The notes: generated from the letters alone by a model not told the origin. Positions 1 to 8,016 are shown, numbered from the stretch's first letter. The stretch is DNA of 64,000 bases from Enterobacteriaceae bacterium LSJC7 (GCA_000302695.1 AMFN01000002.1:559948-623947), one strand, 5' to 3'. Numbers and translations are program-made.

Positions 1-1
1 A

Positions 2-1777
2 GACCAGCAAACGCCGTTGCAGGTAGGCGATCGCGTGTTCCTGTGTACGCCGCACAACAATGTGATTGCGGTAGATGCCGACAGCGGCAAGCAAATCTGG
101 AAGCGTGAAATCAACGCCAAATCTCAGGTGTGGCAGCGCTGTCGCGGTCTTGCATACTTTGATGCCACCAAACCACTGACACAGCCGACCCAGGCTGGCT
201 CCACGCCAGTACCGGCGCCTGTACTTACCGCAGGTGACAGCTGCCAGCGCCGTCTGGTGATGAACACCAGCGATGCCCGCCTGATTGCCATCAACGCCGA
301 CAACGGCGAGTTCTGCGCGCACTTTGGCCACAACGGGGTGGTGAATTTAAAAGCCGGGCTGGGCGATGCCGCTGACCCGAAATATCAACTGACCTCTGCG
401 CCGACGCTCGCGGGCACCACCGTGGTGGTGGGCGGGCGCGTGGCAGATAACGTCCAGACCGATATGCCAGGCGGCGTCTTGCGTGGTTTTGACGTTATCA
501 GCGGTGAAATGCGCTGGGCGTTTGACCCGGGTCGTGATGACCCGACAATGGCGCTGGCACCGGGCGAAACCTATGCGCGTAGCACGCCAAATTCCTGGGC
601 GCCGATGTCTTATGACGCGGCCATGAACGCGGTGTTTATCCCAATGGGTAGCTCATCGGTGGATTTATGGGGAGCAAACCGCACGCCGCTGGATCATAAA
701 TATGGCGCGTCGGTGATGGCGTTAGATGCCACCACCGGAAAAATGAAGTGGGTGTACCAGACGGTACACAACGACCTGTGGGACTTTGATGTCCCGATGC
801 AGCCGAGCCTGATTGATTTCCCGCGTAAAGACGGCTCCACAACACCAGCGGTGGTGTTTGGCACCAAAGCCGGGCAAATTTTTGTGCTCGACAGGCTGAC
901 TGGTAAACCTCTGACTGAGGTCAAGGAAGTGGCGGTGAAAACCGCGGGCATTCCGGGGGAGCAGTATTCTCATACTCAGCCGGTATCAACAGGTATGCCG
1001 CAAATCGGCACGCAGACGCTCAAAGAGTCCGACATGTGGGGCGCTACGCTGTTCGATCAGCTGATGTGCCGCATTAGCTTTAAATCAATGCGATATGAAG
1101 GTTTGTTCACCGCGCCGGGTACGGATGTTTCCCTGAGCTTTCCGGGTTCGCTGGGGGGCATGAACTGGGGGAGCCTGTCAACGGACCCGAACAACCACTA
1201 CATTTTTGTCAACGATATGCGTCTTGGTCTGTGGGTGCAGATGATCCCACAGCAGGTGGACAGTTCCGCACCGGCCAGCAACGGCGGTGAGTCGGTCAAT
1301 ACCGGTATGGGGGCTGTGCCGCTTAAGGGCACGCCGTATGCGGTCAACAAAAACCGCTTCATGTCGCCGCTGGGTGTGCCGTGCCAGAAGCCGCCGTTCG
1401 GTACGCTGTCGGCAGTGGACCTGAAAACGCAGCAAATCGTCTGGCAGGTGCCGGTAGGGACGGTGCAGGACACCGGGCCGTTTGGCATTAAAATGCGCAT
1501 GAAGATGCCGGTGGGTATGCCAACGCTCGGCGGCACGCTGGCAACCCAGGGCGGGCTGGTGTTCATTGCAGGTTCGCAGGATTACTATCTGCGTGCGTTT
1601 GATACCTCCAGCGGTGAAGAAGTCTGGAAAGCGCGTCTGCCGGTTGGCAGCGGCGGTGGGCCGATGAGCTATGTGTCGCCAAAAACCGGTAAGCAGTATG
1701 TGCTTATCTCTGCCGGTGGCGCGCGCCAGTCACCGGATCGTGGTGATTACGTGATTGCTTACGCGCTCGATAATTAA
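2..1777 (+). CDS. Membrane-bound PQQ-dependent dehydrogenase (glucose/quinate/shikimate family), 3' part
   Basis: The 5' end lies outside the window; 591 codons of the catalytic beta-propeller remain and run to a TAA stop. Family members oxidise a sugar or cyclic polyol in the periplasm with PQQ and pass electrons to ubiquinone. Repeated tryptophan-docking type blades are visible (GEMRWAFDPG, GKMKWVYQTVHNDLWDFDVP, GEEVWKARLPVG), as are the family segments MWGATLFDQLMCRISF and GKQYVLISAGGARQSPDRGDYVIAYAL at the C-terminus. The N-terminal membrane helices would be upstream. By eye it is clearly diverged from E. coli Gcd, so it may be a paralogue with another substrate; I do not name the substrate. 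A strong terminator follows. Confidence 0.85.
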   Translation, partial: DQQTPLQVGDRVFLCTPHNNVIAVDADSGKQIWKREINAKSQVWQRCRGLAYFDATKPLTQPTQAGSTPVPAPVLTAGDSCQRRLVMNTSDARLIAINADNGEFCAHFGHNGVVNLKAGLGDAADPKYQLTSAPTLAGTTVVVGGRVADNVQTDMPGGVLRGFDVISGEMRWAFDPGRDDPTMALAPGETYARSTPNSWAPMSYDAAMNAVFIPMGSSSVDLWGANRTPLDHKYGASVMALDATTGKMKWVYQTVHNDLWDFDVPMQPSLIDFPRKDGSTTPAVVFGTKAGQIFVLDRLTGKPLTEVKEVAVKTAGIPGEQYSHTQPVSTGMPQIGTQTLKESDMWGATLFDQLMCRISFKSMRYEGLFTAPGTDVSLSFPGSLGGMNWGSLSTDPNNHYIFVNDMRLGLWVQMIPQQVDSSAPASNGGESVNTGMGAVPLKGTPYAVNKNRFMSPLGVPCQKPPFGTLSAVDLKTQQIVWQVPVGTVQDTGPFGIKMRMKMPVGMPTLGGTLATQGGLVFIAGSQDYYLRAFDTSSGEEVWKARLPVGSGGGPMSYVSPKTGKQYVLISAGGARQSPDRGDYVIAYALDN

Positions 1778-1791
1778 GCGATAAAAATAAT

Positions 1792-1820
1792 AAAAACGCC
1801 CTGATTAAGGGCGTTTTTTT
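1792..1820 (+). terminator. Intrinsic terminator after the PQQ dehydrogenase
   Basis: The stem AACGCCCT/AGGGCGTT with a short loop is followed by a run of seven T, 15 nt after the stop codon. Confidence 0.85.
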
Positions 1821-2007
1821 ATCGCTCATGTGTACCAGAAATGGTGTCTGACACCCGACTACAGGCCTTCAGAGCAGGTTAAAGGATAAAACACCTGCCA
1901 GACTTGGGCGTGGCGCTAGCAACGCGCGGGCAACCAGGCGTGACAGTAAATAACGCCTGATTGATAGCGCACACGCAATGTGGCAGGTAAACCGCAGACG
2001 AAAAAAA

Positions 2008-2036
2008 AGCAGATGCCCTGGCATCTGCTCTTCTTA
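2008..2036 (-). terminator. Terminator of the first tRNA-Asn
   Basis: On the minus strand AGCAGATGCC and GGCATCTGCT form a 10-bp stem with a two-base loop, followed by a T-rich tract. It lies just beyond the tRNA 3' end. Confidence 0.7.
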
Positions 2037-2041
2037 AAATA

Positions 2042-2117
2042 TGGCTCCTCTGACTGGACTCGAACCAGTGACATACGGATTAACAGTCCGCCGTTCTACC
2101 GACTGAACTACAGAGGA
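2042..2117 (-). tRNA. tRNA-Asn (GTT)
   Basis: A 76-nt cloverleaf with encoded CCA. The acceptor stem TCCTCTG/CAGAGGA, the anticodon loop CTGTTAA (anticodon GTT) and the T arm GGTTCGAGTCC are all intact. The sequence is identical to the copies at 15385 and 23902. It lies beside amn, and tRNA-Asn genes in this chromosomal region are known integration sites for mobile elements. Confidence 0.97.
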
Positions 2118-2175
2118 ATCGTGTGAACGGGGCGCATATTAAAGGCGTCGATGCAGCTTGTCAAAGCCTCTGTGG

Positions 2176-2215
2176 AAAAAAAAGCGCGTTTGCCGATTTA
2201 TTCTGCAAACGCGCT
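2176..2215 (-). terminator. Terminator of amn
   Basis: On the minus strand AGCGCGTTTGC and GCAAACGCGCT form an 11-bp stem followed by eight T. It sits 35 nt beyond the amn stop codon. Confidence 0.9.
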
Positions 2216-2249
2216 GAAATAGCCGCTTTTTTACTGCTAATTCCGGGGA

Positions 2250-3704
2250 TTAGCGGAACGGTGGCTCGTTAAAGGTGCGCAGTTTGCGTGAGTGCAACCG
2301 CCCACCTTCGGCGCGCAGCAGGTCAATGGCGCGAATGCCAATTTGCAGGTGTTCAGAAATCGCGCCTTCGTAAAAACGGTTCGCCTGGCCCGGTAGTTTG
2401 ATTTCACCGTGCAGCGGCTTATCGGACACACACAGTAGTGTGCCGTAAGGGACGCGAAAGCGGTAACCCTGGGCGGCAATGGTGGCGCTTTCCATATCAA
2501 TCGCCACGGCGCGGCTGAGGTTAAAGCGCAGCGCCGAGGCGGCGTAGCGCAACTCCCAGTTGCGGTCATCGGTTGTCACTACCGTGCCGGTACGCAGTCG
2601 CTGTTTTACCTCTTCACCGGGCATACCGCTCACTTCTTTGGTGGCGTCATACAGCGCACGCTGCACCTCGGCGATGCTCGGAATAGGGATATCCGGCGGC
2701 AACACGGAGTCGAGTACGTGATCGTCACGCAGATAAGCGTGGGCCAGTACGTAATCGCCAATCGTCTGGCTCTCGCGCAGGCCACCGCAGTGGCCAATCA
2801 TCAGCCAGGCATCCGGGCGCAGCACGGCCAGGTGATCGCAGATGGTTTTTGCATTAGACGGGCCAACGCCAATATTAATCAAGGTGATGCCCTGGCCGTC
2901 CGCGGTAATCAGGTGCCAGGCGGGCATCTGGTGCTTCTTCCAGGCAAGGCTTGAGATTTCGTCTTCTGGTGCTTCGGTGTCGGCGGTTATCCAGCTGTCG
3001 CCCGCGCATGACATGGCGATGTATGGGCTGTCCGGGTCGAGGATCTGGGCGCAGCCCCAGCGCACAAATTCGTCTACGTAGCGGGTGTAGTTGGTAAACA
3101 ACACAAACGGCTGGAAGTGCTCCGGCGGCGTGCCGGTGTAGTGGCGCAGGCGTGCGAGCGAGAAATCAACGCGGCGAGCGTCAAAGTGCGACAGTGGGTA
3201 GCGCTCGGTTGGGTGAAACAGGCCGTCGGCGGTTTCATCGCCAATCAGCGCCAGTTCTGTTGTGGGAAAATGGCGCGTCAGTCCGGCGCTCATTGAGCGC
3301 TCCAGAGACAAACTGGAGCCATCTATCACATACGGGTAAGGAATTTCGTGTTGCGATGGTGCCACACTAATCTGCGCGCCGTAGTCCTGAACCAGGATAC
3401 TCAGTTGTTCTTCGAGGTAAGCGCGAAACAGCGACGGGCGCGTGATGGTTGTGGCATAGCTGCCTGCGTGGGTAAAGCGCCCCCAGGCGCGGGTGCGCGG
3501 CGCGCTGTGGGCTTCACCGTCCCAGCTTACGCGTAGCTCCGGGTAAACAAATAACCCGGCGGCCCGTTCTTCTTGCTGTGGCAGCTCGCCGTGTTCTATA
3601 TAGCGGGCAATCGCGTAGCGCAGCGCGTTAACGGCATCCTGATACTGCTTTTCCAGCTGGTCAATGGCCTGCTCAGGCGTCAGTCCGGCGGTGGGTTGTG
3701 TCAT
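2250..3704 (-). CDS. amn: AMP nucleosidase
   Basis: A 484-residue protein, full length for the family. The enzyme hydrolyses AMP to adenine and ribose 5-phosphate in the cytoplasm. The N-terminal half is the Amn-specific domain (about 1-180); the C-terminal half is a purine-nucleoside-phosphorylase fold, with NIGVGPSNAKTICDHL and GHCGGLRESQ in the nucleotide-binding core and AIDMESATIAAQGY as the substrate-binding segment. The start MTQPTAGLTPEQA is chosen because AAGGAGAGAC precedes it; an in-frame upstream extension of 30 codons has no ribosome site. It is divergent from cas3. amn next to a tRNA-Asn is the usual enterobacterial arrangement. Confidence 0.96.
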   Translation of the reverse strand: MTQPTAGLTPEQAIDQLEKQYQDAVNALRYAIARYIEHGELPQQEERAAGLFVYPELRVSWDGEAHSAPRTRAWGRFTHAGSYATTITRPSLFRAYLEEQLSILVQDYGAQISVAPSQHEIPYPYVIDGSSLSLERSMSAGLTRHFPTTELALIGDETADGLFHPTERYPLSHFDARRVDFSLARLRHYTGTPPEHFQPFVLFTNYTRYVDEFVRWGCAQILDPDSPYIAMSCAGDSWITADTEAPEDEISSLAWKKHQMPAWHLITADGQGITLINIGVGPSNAKTICDHLAVLRPDAWLMIGHCGGLRESQTIGDYVLAHAYLRDDHVLDSVLPPDIPIPSIAEVQRALYDATKEVSGMPGEEVKQRLRTGTVVTTDDRNWELRYAASALRFNLSRAVAIDMESATIAAQGYRFRVPYGTLLCVSDKPLHGEIKLPGQANRFYEGAISEHLQIGIRAIDLLRAEGGRLHSRKLRTFNEPPFR

Positions 3705-4084
3705 AGTCTCTCCTTGCAGCGTTTCAGAAAGCGTAAGCCATAGTATGTCACCCGAAAAGAGAACAGAAGGGGGAGGTGCTGCGGTTTTCAGCAAAGTTCA
3801 GCCGACGGAGCGCGCGGTTAATTTCAGCCTTATTAACGATTTTATTTCTGCCATCTGGGTCAACGCTGTGCATTTAAAAAAACACTACCATGGCGCAAAA
3901 AATAGTGGCGCATAAACCCAGAGAAATCATATTGCCTGGGCTGAGTGTTCCTCTCAGGTAACATGCACGTCAGTGATTGACGAAACGTACTGTGGTGAAC
4001 ACTTGTTAATATCCGTCCGGTTTTTATTTATTCCAGAATAAACCCGGCAGACGGATAACGTTAAATAAACTCAGGAGAGTCAGG
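3705..4084. other. Intergenic region between divergent amn and cas3
   Basis: This 380-bp gap must hold the promoters for amn (leftward) and cas3 (rightward). It is A+T-richer than its flanks. I see no convincing -35/-10 pair and no gene. The part next to cas3 holds an imperfect inverted repeat, listed separately. Confidence 0.6.
4011..4056 (+). promoter_or_regulatory. Imperfect inverted repeat in the cas3 leader
   Basis: Outer arms ATCCGTC (4011-4017) and GACGGAT (4050-4056) pair perfectly. Inner arms GG..TTTATT and AATAAACC pair with small bulges around the loop TATTCCAG. It ends 28 nt before the cas3 start and just upstream of the AGGAG ribosome site. It could be an mRNA hairpin or a regulator site; the sequence does not decide. 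Confidence 0.4.
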
Positions 4085-6805
4085 ATGACGAAAAATAATG
4101 AGGAAGTAGCTGCATTTTCCCGCTACTGGGGTAAAACCTCCAACGCGCCGTTATCCACCAACGACCGTTTTCATCTCCTGTGCTGGCACAGTCTGGACGT
4201 TGCTGCCTGTGGGTATCAAATGGTAATCACAAACCGCTTCGACGTGGCCGATATTCTCACAGAACTGGGATTTACTCGCGAAGAAGGCGCGCGCTGGTTT
4301 GGCTGGCTGCTGGCGATGCACGATATTGGTAAATTTGCCCGCGGCTTCCAGAACCTTTACGCACATGATAACCCTGAACTGGTACCTGCGCTTGCAGGTT
4401 ACAGTTACAACAGCCAGCGCGCCCGGCACGATACGCTGGGCTACTGGCTCTGGCGTCAGCTCGCGCAGCGCTGGCTTGACGGCGATAGCGTGCTGTTGCC
4501 GGATTGCGGTGAGGTGGACGACCAGGATCTTCTGGATACCATGGATGTCTGGATGCGCATAAGTACCGGCCATCACGGTATGCCGCCTGAGGGCGGCTAC
4601 CAGGACGGATGCCGCAACTTTGCGGATGCTGATATCGCCGCCGCGCGCGAATACCTGCTGGCGATGCGCGAGCTATTCGGTTTTGAGCGCTGGCCCGCGG
4701 GCTGGGAGGGCAAAACCTGGCGCCAGCGGCTGTGTCAGCAAAGCTGGAAGCTTGCGGGGATAATCACCCTTGCCGACTGGCTTGGCTCAGACAGCACATT
4801 TTTTCCTTATCAGGCGCATTACCAGCCGCTTGCGGACTACTGGCGCACCGCGCTTGAGCGGGCAAACTGTGCGCTCATGCGCATTCCGCAGGCAGCAACG
4901 GTGAGTGAGTACCACAGTTATCTCAGGCTGTTCCCGTTCCTTACGCGGCCAACGCCGTTGCAGTCTCACGCCGCACAGCTTGATATCTCTGCACCAGGCC
5001 CGCAGCTGATGGTGCTTGAAGACGTGACCGGCGCTGGCAAAACCGAGGCGGCGATGATTCTGGCCCAGCGGTTAATGTCCTCAGGCAAAGGCCGCGGACT
5101 GTACGTTGGTCTGCCGACCATGGCGACGGCCAATGCGATGTATGAGCGGTTGGCAAAGGCTTACCGGGTGCTGTTTAACGAACACCAGCGGCCGTCGCTG
5201 GTGCTGGCTCACGGTGGGCGGCAAATGTCAGAGCAGTTTCGCCAGTCGGTCTGGCACGGCGGGCCGCCGGGCGAAGAATTTTACGCCTCTGATGAACCGG
5301 CGGCAGGCAGTGAATGCAGCGCCTGGTTTGCTGACTCACGCAAAAAGGCGCTACTGGCGGAGGTGGGCGTTGGCACGCTGGACCAGCTGCTGATGGCGGT
5401 TATGCCGTTTCGCCACCAGTCCCTGCGCCTGCTGGGAATGAGCAATAAAATTCTGCTGTTGGATGAAGTCCACGCCTGTGATGGCTACATGGTGCGGCTG
5501 CTGGAAGGGTTGCTGTATTTCCACGCGGCGCAGGGCGGCAGCGTCATTATCCTCAGCGCTACCCTGCATTACGCGCTGCGCTGTCGGCTGCTTGACGCCT
5601 TTAACGCAGGCGCGGGCTATCCCCGTTCGCAGCCTCAGCCGCAGGCAGGGTATCCGTGGTTTACCCACCAGGCTTCGTCAGGGCTTGAAGAAACGCGCCT
5701 CGATACCCGCCCGGAAGTAGAACGCCACGTGGCCGTTAAATGGTTCGGCTGCATTGATGAAGGCATCGCGCTGATTTACCAGGCGGTGGCGGCAGGGCAA
5801 AGCGTATGCTGGATTCGTAATACCGTTGACGAAGCGATAGCGGTATATCAGCGTCTGCTTGATGAAGGCATCGTGCCGGCGTCTGATTTACTGTTGTTCC
5901 ACAGCCGCTTTGCCTTTATTGACCGGATGAATATTGAAAACCGCGCGCTGCACCAGTTTGGCAAACACTCGACGGCAAAAATGCGCTGCGGCCAGGTCCT
6001 TATCGCAACTCAGGTTATTGAACAGAGTCTGGATATTGATGTTGATAATATGCTCAGTGATTTAGCCCCGGTTGACCTGCTCATTCAGCGCGCCGGGCGT
6101 TTACAGCGCCATATCCGTAGCGCCTGCGGTGACCCCAAAACCGAGCTACCTGACGAGCGCCCATGTCCCATATTGCACGTGCTGGCTCCCCAATGGCAGC
6201 CTGCGCCAGAGCAAGGTTGGCTGGGAGAGGCGCTGCGCGGCACCGGCTTTGTGTATGCTGACCACGCCTGTCTGTGGCGCACCCAGCGCGTTCTGCGTGA
6301 GCAGCGCGCCATTCGTATGCCTGACGAGGCGCGGCTGCTGGTGGAAAGCGTGTATGGCGAGGACGAACCTACGCCGCCAGGCTTGCAGCGTAATGCCGAC
6401 GATGCGCTGGGCCTACTTTTGAGCCAGCGAGCGGCAGCAAGAAATAATCTGCTCCAGCGTGATAAAGGCTATGACCGTGAGGCCAGCGATTTTATGTGGG
6501 ATGACGCAAAGGAGATGTCTACGCGCCTGAGTGAGGAAGGGGTCGAGGTTTACCTGGCGTACTGGAGCGCTGAGGCTGGACTGCGCTCTTATGCGGGTGA
6601 GCGTGATTTTAGCTGGGAGCACAGCCGGGTTCAGGTACGTAAAACCTGGTGGCAGAAACACAGCAGCAAGTTTGAACTGCCGGCGCAGGAAGTGCTGGAG
6701 CAGTTCAGAAAGACAACACACCGACCAGCGGCACAGCTACTACTGCTCAAAGAAGAGGGCGATACCGGTTATTACCGCAGCCAGTATGGGTTGATGGGGG
6801 TGTGA
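4085..6805 (+). CDS. cas3: CRISPR-associated nuclease-helicase Cas3 (type I-E)
   Basis: A 906-residue protein. Cas3 is recruited by target-bound Cascade, unwinds DNA with ATP and degrades it with its HD nuclease. The HD domain shows H35, MHDIGKF with H79-D80 and K83, and GHHGMPPEGG near residue 160. The helicase core shows Walker A DVTGAGKTEAA (about 313-323), DEVH (460-463), LSAT (about 490), IATQVIEQSLDID and QRAGRLQR (about 668-675), with the Cas3-specific C-terminal domain after. AGGAGAG precedes the ATG. It is separated from the Cascade operon by about 1.3 kb that holds ccdAB and regulatory sequence, so it is transcribed separately. All catalytic motifs are present, so it is probably active. 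Confidence 0.97.
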   Translation: MTKNNEEVAAFSRYWGKTSNAPLSTNDRFHLLCWHSLDVAACGYQMVITNRFDVADILTELGFTREEGARWFGWLLAMHDIGKFARGFQNLYAHDNPELVPALAGYSYNSQRARHDTLGYWLWRQLAQRWLDGDSVLLPDCGEVDDQDLLDTMDVWMRISTGHHGMPPEGGYQDGCRNFADADIAAAREYLLAMRELFGFERWPAGWEGKTWRQRLCQQSWKLAGIITLADWLGSDSTFFPYQAHYQPLADYWRTALERANCALMRIPQAATVSEYHSYLRLFPFLTRPTPLQSHAAQLDISAPGPQLMVLEDVTGAGKTEAAMILAQRLMSSGKGRGLYVGLPTMATANAMYERLAKAYRVLFNEHQRPSLVLAHGGRQMSEQFRQSVWHGGPPGEEFYASDEPAAGSECSAWFADSRKKALLAEVGVGTLDQLLMAVMPFRHQSLRLLGMSNKILLLDEVHACDGYMVRLLEGLLYFHAAQGGSVIILSATLHYALRCRLLDAFNAGAGYPRSQPQPQAGYPWFTHQASSGLEETRLDTRPEVERHVAVKWFGCIDEGIALIYQAVAAGQSVCWIRNTVDEAIAVYQRLLDEGIVPASDLLLFHSRFAFIDRMNIENRALHQFGKHSTAKMRCGQVLIATQVIEQSLDIDVDNMLSDLAPVDLLIQRAGRLQRHIRSACGDPKTELPDERPCPILHVLAPQWQPAPEQGWLGEALRGTGFVYADHACLWRTQRVLREQRAIRMPDEARLLVESVYGEDEPTPPGLQRNADDALGLLLSQRAAARNNLLQRDKGYDREASDFMWDDAKEMSTRLSEEGVEVYLAYWSAEAGLRSYAGERDFSWEHSRVQVRKTWWQKHSSKFELPAQEVLEQFRKTTHRPAAQLLLLKEEGDTGYYRSQYGLMGV

Positions 6806-6911
6806 GAACGCGCCTGTGACCGTAGACGGGACTTATCTGCGCTCGTGCGGGAAACCTTTAGGCATAACGAAGCCGGGAAGCGGGCTTGAAAGGTCATGTA
6901 TTAAACAGCGC

Positions 6912-6939
6912 TTCGACACGGCAAAATTAGTGCTACTAT
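6912..6939 (+). promoter_or_regulatory. Candidate ccdAB promoter
   Basis: TTCGAC (6912-6917), a 16-nt spacer and TACTAT (6934-6939) lie about 45 bp before the ccdA start. The match to consensus is moderate. CcdA-CcdB complexes normally repress their own promoter. Confidence 0.4.
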
Positions 6940-6985
6940 CCGTTTATATTTACGTGTGAACTGGACGGGTTTTTCTGGGGGTGAT

Positions 6986-7210
6986 ATGACGACTAAAAGA
7001 AGTGTGACAATGTCGCTGGATAGCTCGCTGGTTGATCGAGCAAAAGCCGCAGGCATCAACTTTAGCGCCACATTTAGTGCTGCCCTTGATGCCGAGTTAC
7101 GCCAGGTTGAGGCTAAAAAGTGGCGCGAGGAGAATCGTGACGCGATAGATGCACTCAACCGTTTTCACGATGAAAACGGCTGTTTCAGTGACGATTACAG
7201 GACATTCTGA
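6986..7210 (+). CDS. ccdA: CcdA-type antitoxin
   Basis: A 74-residue protein from ATG at 6986, preceded by GGGGGTGAT. Family role: the N-terminal ribbon-helix-helix (here about 1-40, KRSVTMSLDSSLVDRAKAAG) binds the operator, and the disordered C-terminus wraps around CcdB. The C-terminal half keeps the family pattern KKWREENRDAIDALNRF then NGCFSDDYRTF, like the F-plasmid antitoxin tail (ERWKAENQEG..NGSFADENRDW). It is followed after 2 nt by ccdB, the standard antitoxin-toxin order. Unusual context: the pair sits between cas3 and cas8e. Confidence 0.93.
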   Translation: MTTKRSVTMSLDSSLVDRAKAAGINFSATFSAALDAELRQVEAKKWREENRDAIDALNRFHDENGCFSDDYRTF

Positions 7211-7212
7211 CA

Positions 7213-7524
7213 ATGCAATTCACTGTATACAGAAACACGGGGAAAACCGCTGTTTATCCGTTCTTGCTCGATGTAACGAGTGACATTATTGGCCAGTTAA
7301 ACCGCCGGATTGTTATCCCGTTATTACCGATTGACAGGTATCCAGGGAAGCGCCCGGATCGTTTAATTCCACGAGTTCAGCTCACAGATGGTCAGGAATA
7401 CGCGGTCATGACGCATGAACTGGCTAGTGTCCCGGTCCGTACTCTCGGTAGTGTGGTTTGTGATGCGACTCAATACAGATCACAAATTAAATCAGCAATG
7501 GATTTCTTGTTTGATGGCATTTAA
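7213..7524 (+). CDS. ccdB: CcdB-type toxin
   Basis: A 103-residue protein, close to the usual 101. CcdB poisons DNA gyrase by trapping GyrA on cleaved DNA. Family segments are MQFTVYRNTGK, FLLDVTSDIIG, RRIVIPLLPI and MTHELASVPVRTLG. The C-terminus reads FLFDGI, whereas F-plasmid CcdB ends FWGI. That Trp (W99) is a key gyrase contact in the F protein; here the aligned residue is Asp. Chromosomal homologues are known to vary at this position, so loss of activity cannot be concluded. It begins 2 nt after ccdA, with no gene between it and cas8e. Confidence 0.93.
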   Translation: MQFTVYRNTGKTAVYPFLLDVTSDIIGQLNRRIVIPLLPIDRYPGKRPDRLIPRVQLTDGQEYAVMTHELASVPVRTLGSVVCDATQYRSQIKSAMDFLFDGI

Positions 7525-7651
7525 GTGGCTGGCTCAACGCGTTTAGTTCGCTGCCTGAACACCTCATAATTCAGCTGCATGGCCTGGGCTAAGATTTATC
7601 TCCTCTACATGTGAAATATCGCAATTGATTTTTTGTTACGGCCCACTGATA

Positions 7652-7729
7652 AATTTTATCCCCGCTCGCGCGGGGAATATTCATTGAATAAATAAACTAA
7701 CGGTCTATCCCCACAACTGTGGGGAGCGT
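7652..7729 (-). CRISPR. Degenerate mini-CRISPR, candidate CreR-like Cas-regulating RNA
   Basis: Read on the minus strand, two 29-nt repeat-like units flank a 20-nt spacer. Unit 1 (7729-7701) keeps the length of the array repeat; its stem CCCCAC/GTGGGG with loop AGTT differs from the array stem CCCCGC/GCGGGG by compensated changes, and its last eight bases ATAGACCG differ from the canonical handle ATAAACCG by one. Unit 2 (7680-7652) has CCCCGC-GCGA-GCGGGG, the loop seen in the older repeats of the main array. The spacer (7700-7681, minus) is TTAGTTTATTTATTCAATGA, shorter than the normal 32 nt. Cas6e could process both hairpins. A weak minus-strand promoter TTGAGA-N17-AAAAAT (7799-7771) lies upstream. 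The spacer has a PAM-flanked partial match in the nearby cas promoter region. The repeats are certain; the function is inferred. Confidence 0.75.
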
Positions 7730-7803
7730 TCAAGAGTGATATATCCTGGATATGATGCCGAGGGTTTAATATTTTTCAAAAACGCTATCAATATCTCAAT
7801 TAA

Positions 7804-7836
7804 TTGAAAAGCTAAGTTATTAAAATAGACTAACTT
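7804..7836 (+). promoter_or_regulatory. Candidate cas8e-operon promoter overlapping the mini-CRISPR target
   Basis: On the plus strand TTGAAA (7804-7809), 16 nt, TAGACT (7826-7831). On the minus strand the same DNA reads AAG (7836-7834) followed by TTAGTCTATTT. Compared with the mini-CRISPR spacer it is identical at positions 1-5 and 7-11; position 6 differs (C versus T), and the rest matches poorly. AAG is the preferred type I-E PAM and position 6 is unpaired in Cascade R-loops. Binding here would cover the -10 element. Both the promoter and the site are predictions. Confidence 0.55.
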
Positions 7837-7864
7837 GTTATTCTGATTGTTGATGCGAAAGGCA

Positions 7865-7893
7865 TTGTACAGACGATAATTCACTTCTATAAA
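7865..7893 (+). promoter_or_regulatory. Second candidate promoter for the cas8e operon
   Basis: TTGTAC (7865-7870), a 17-nt spacer and TATAAA (7888-7893) are a good sigma-70 match. It would give a leader of about 230 nt that includes the 9-bp repeats. Confidence 0.5.
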
Positions 7894-8016
7894 ATAAACG
7901 CTTTTTGTATCCTGATATGAAAATTAACGACGGTACATTTAATCAAAAAGTTTTTATTGTTTTTTGTTGAAGATAATCATTTCTCTTTGTCACAGGCTGT
8001 GAATAAATTTTTGAAC

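Noticed and set aside
6912-6939. Mini-CRISPR spacer match near the ccdAB promoter (TTAGT at 6927-6931)
   Set aside because: Only five bases match, with an AAA flank instead of AAG, so no target is supported there.
7579-7614. 11-codon frame between ccdB and the mini-CRISPR as a CreT-type toxin
   Set aside because: Too short and without supporting features; no claim of a CreTA toxin is made.
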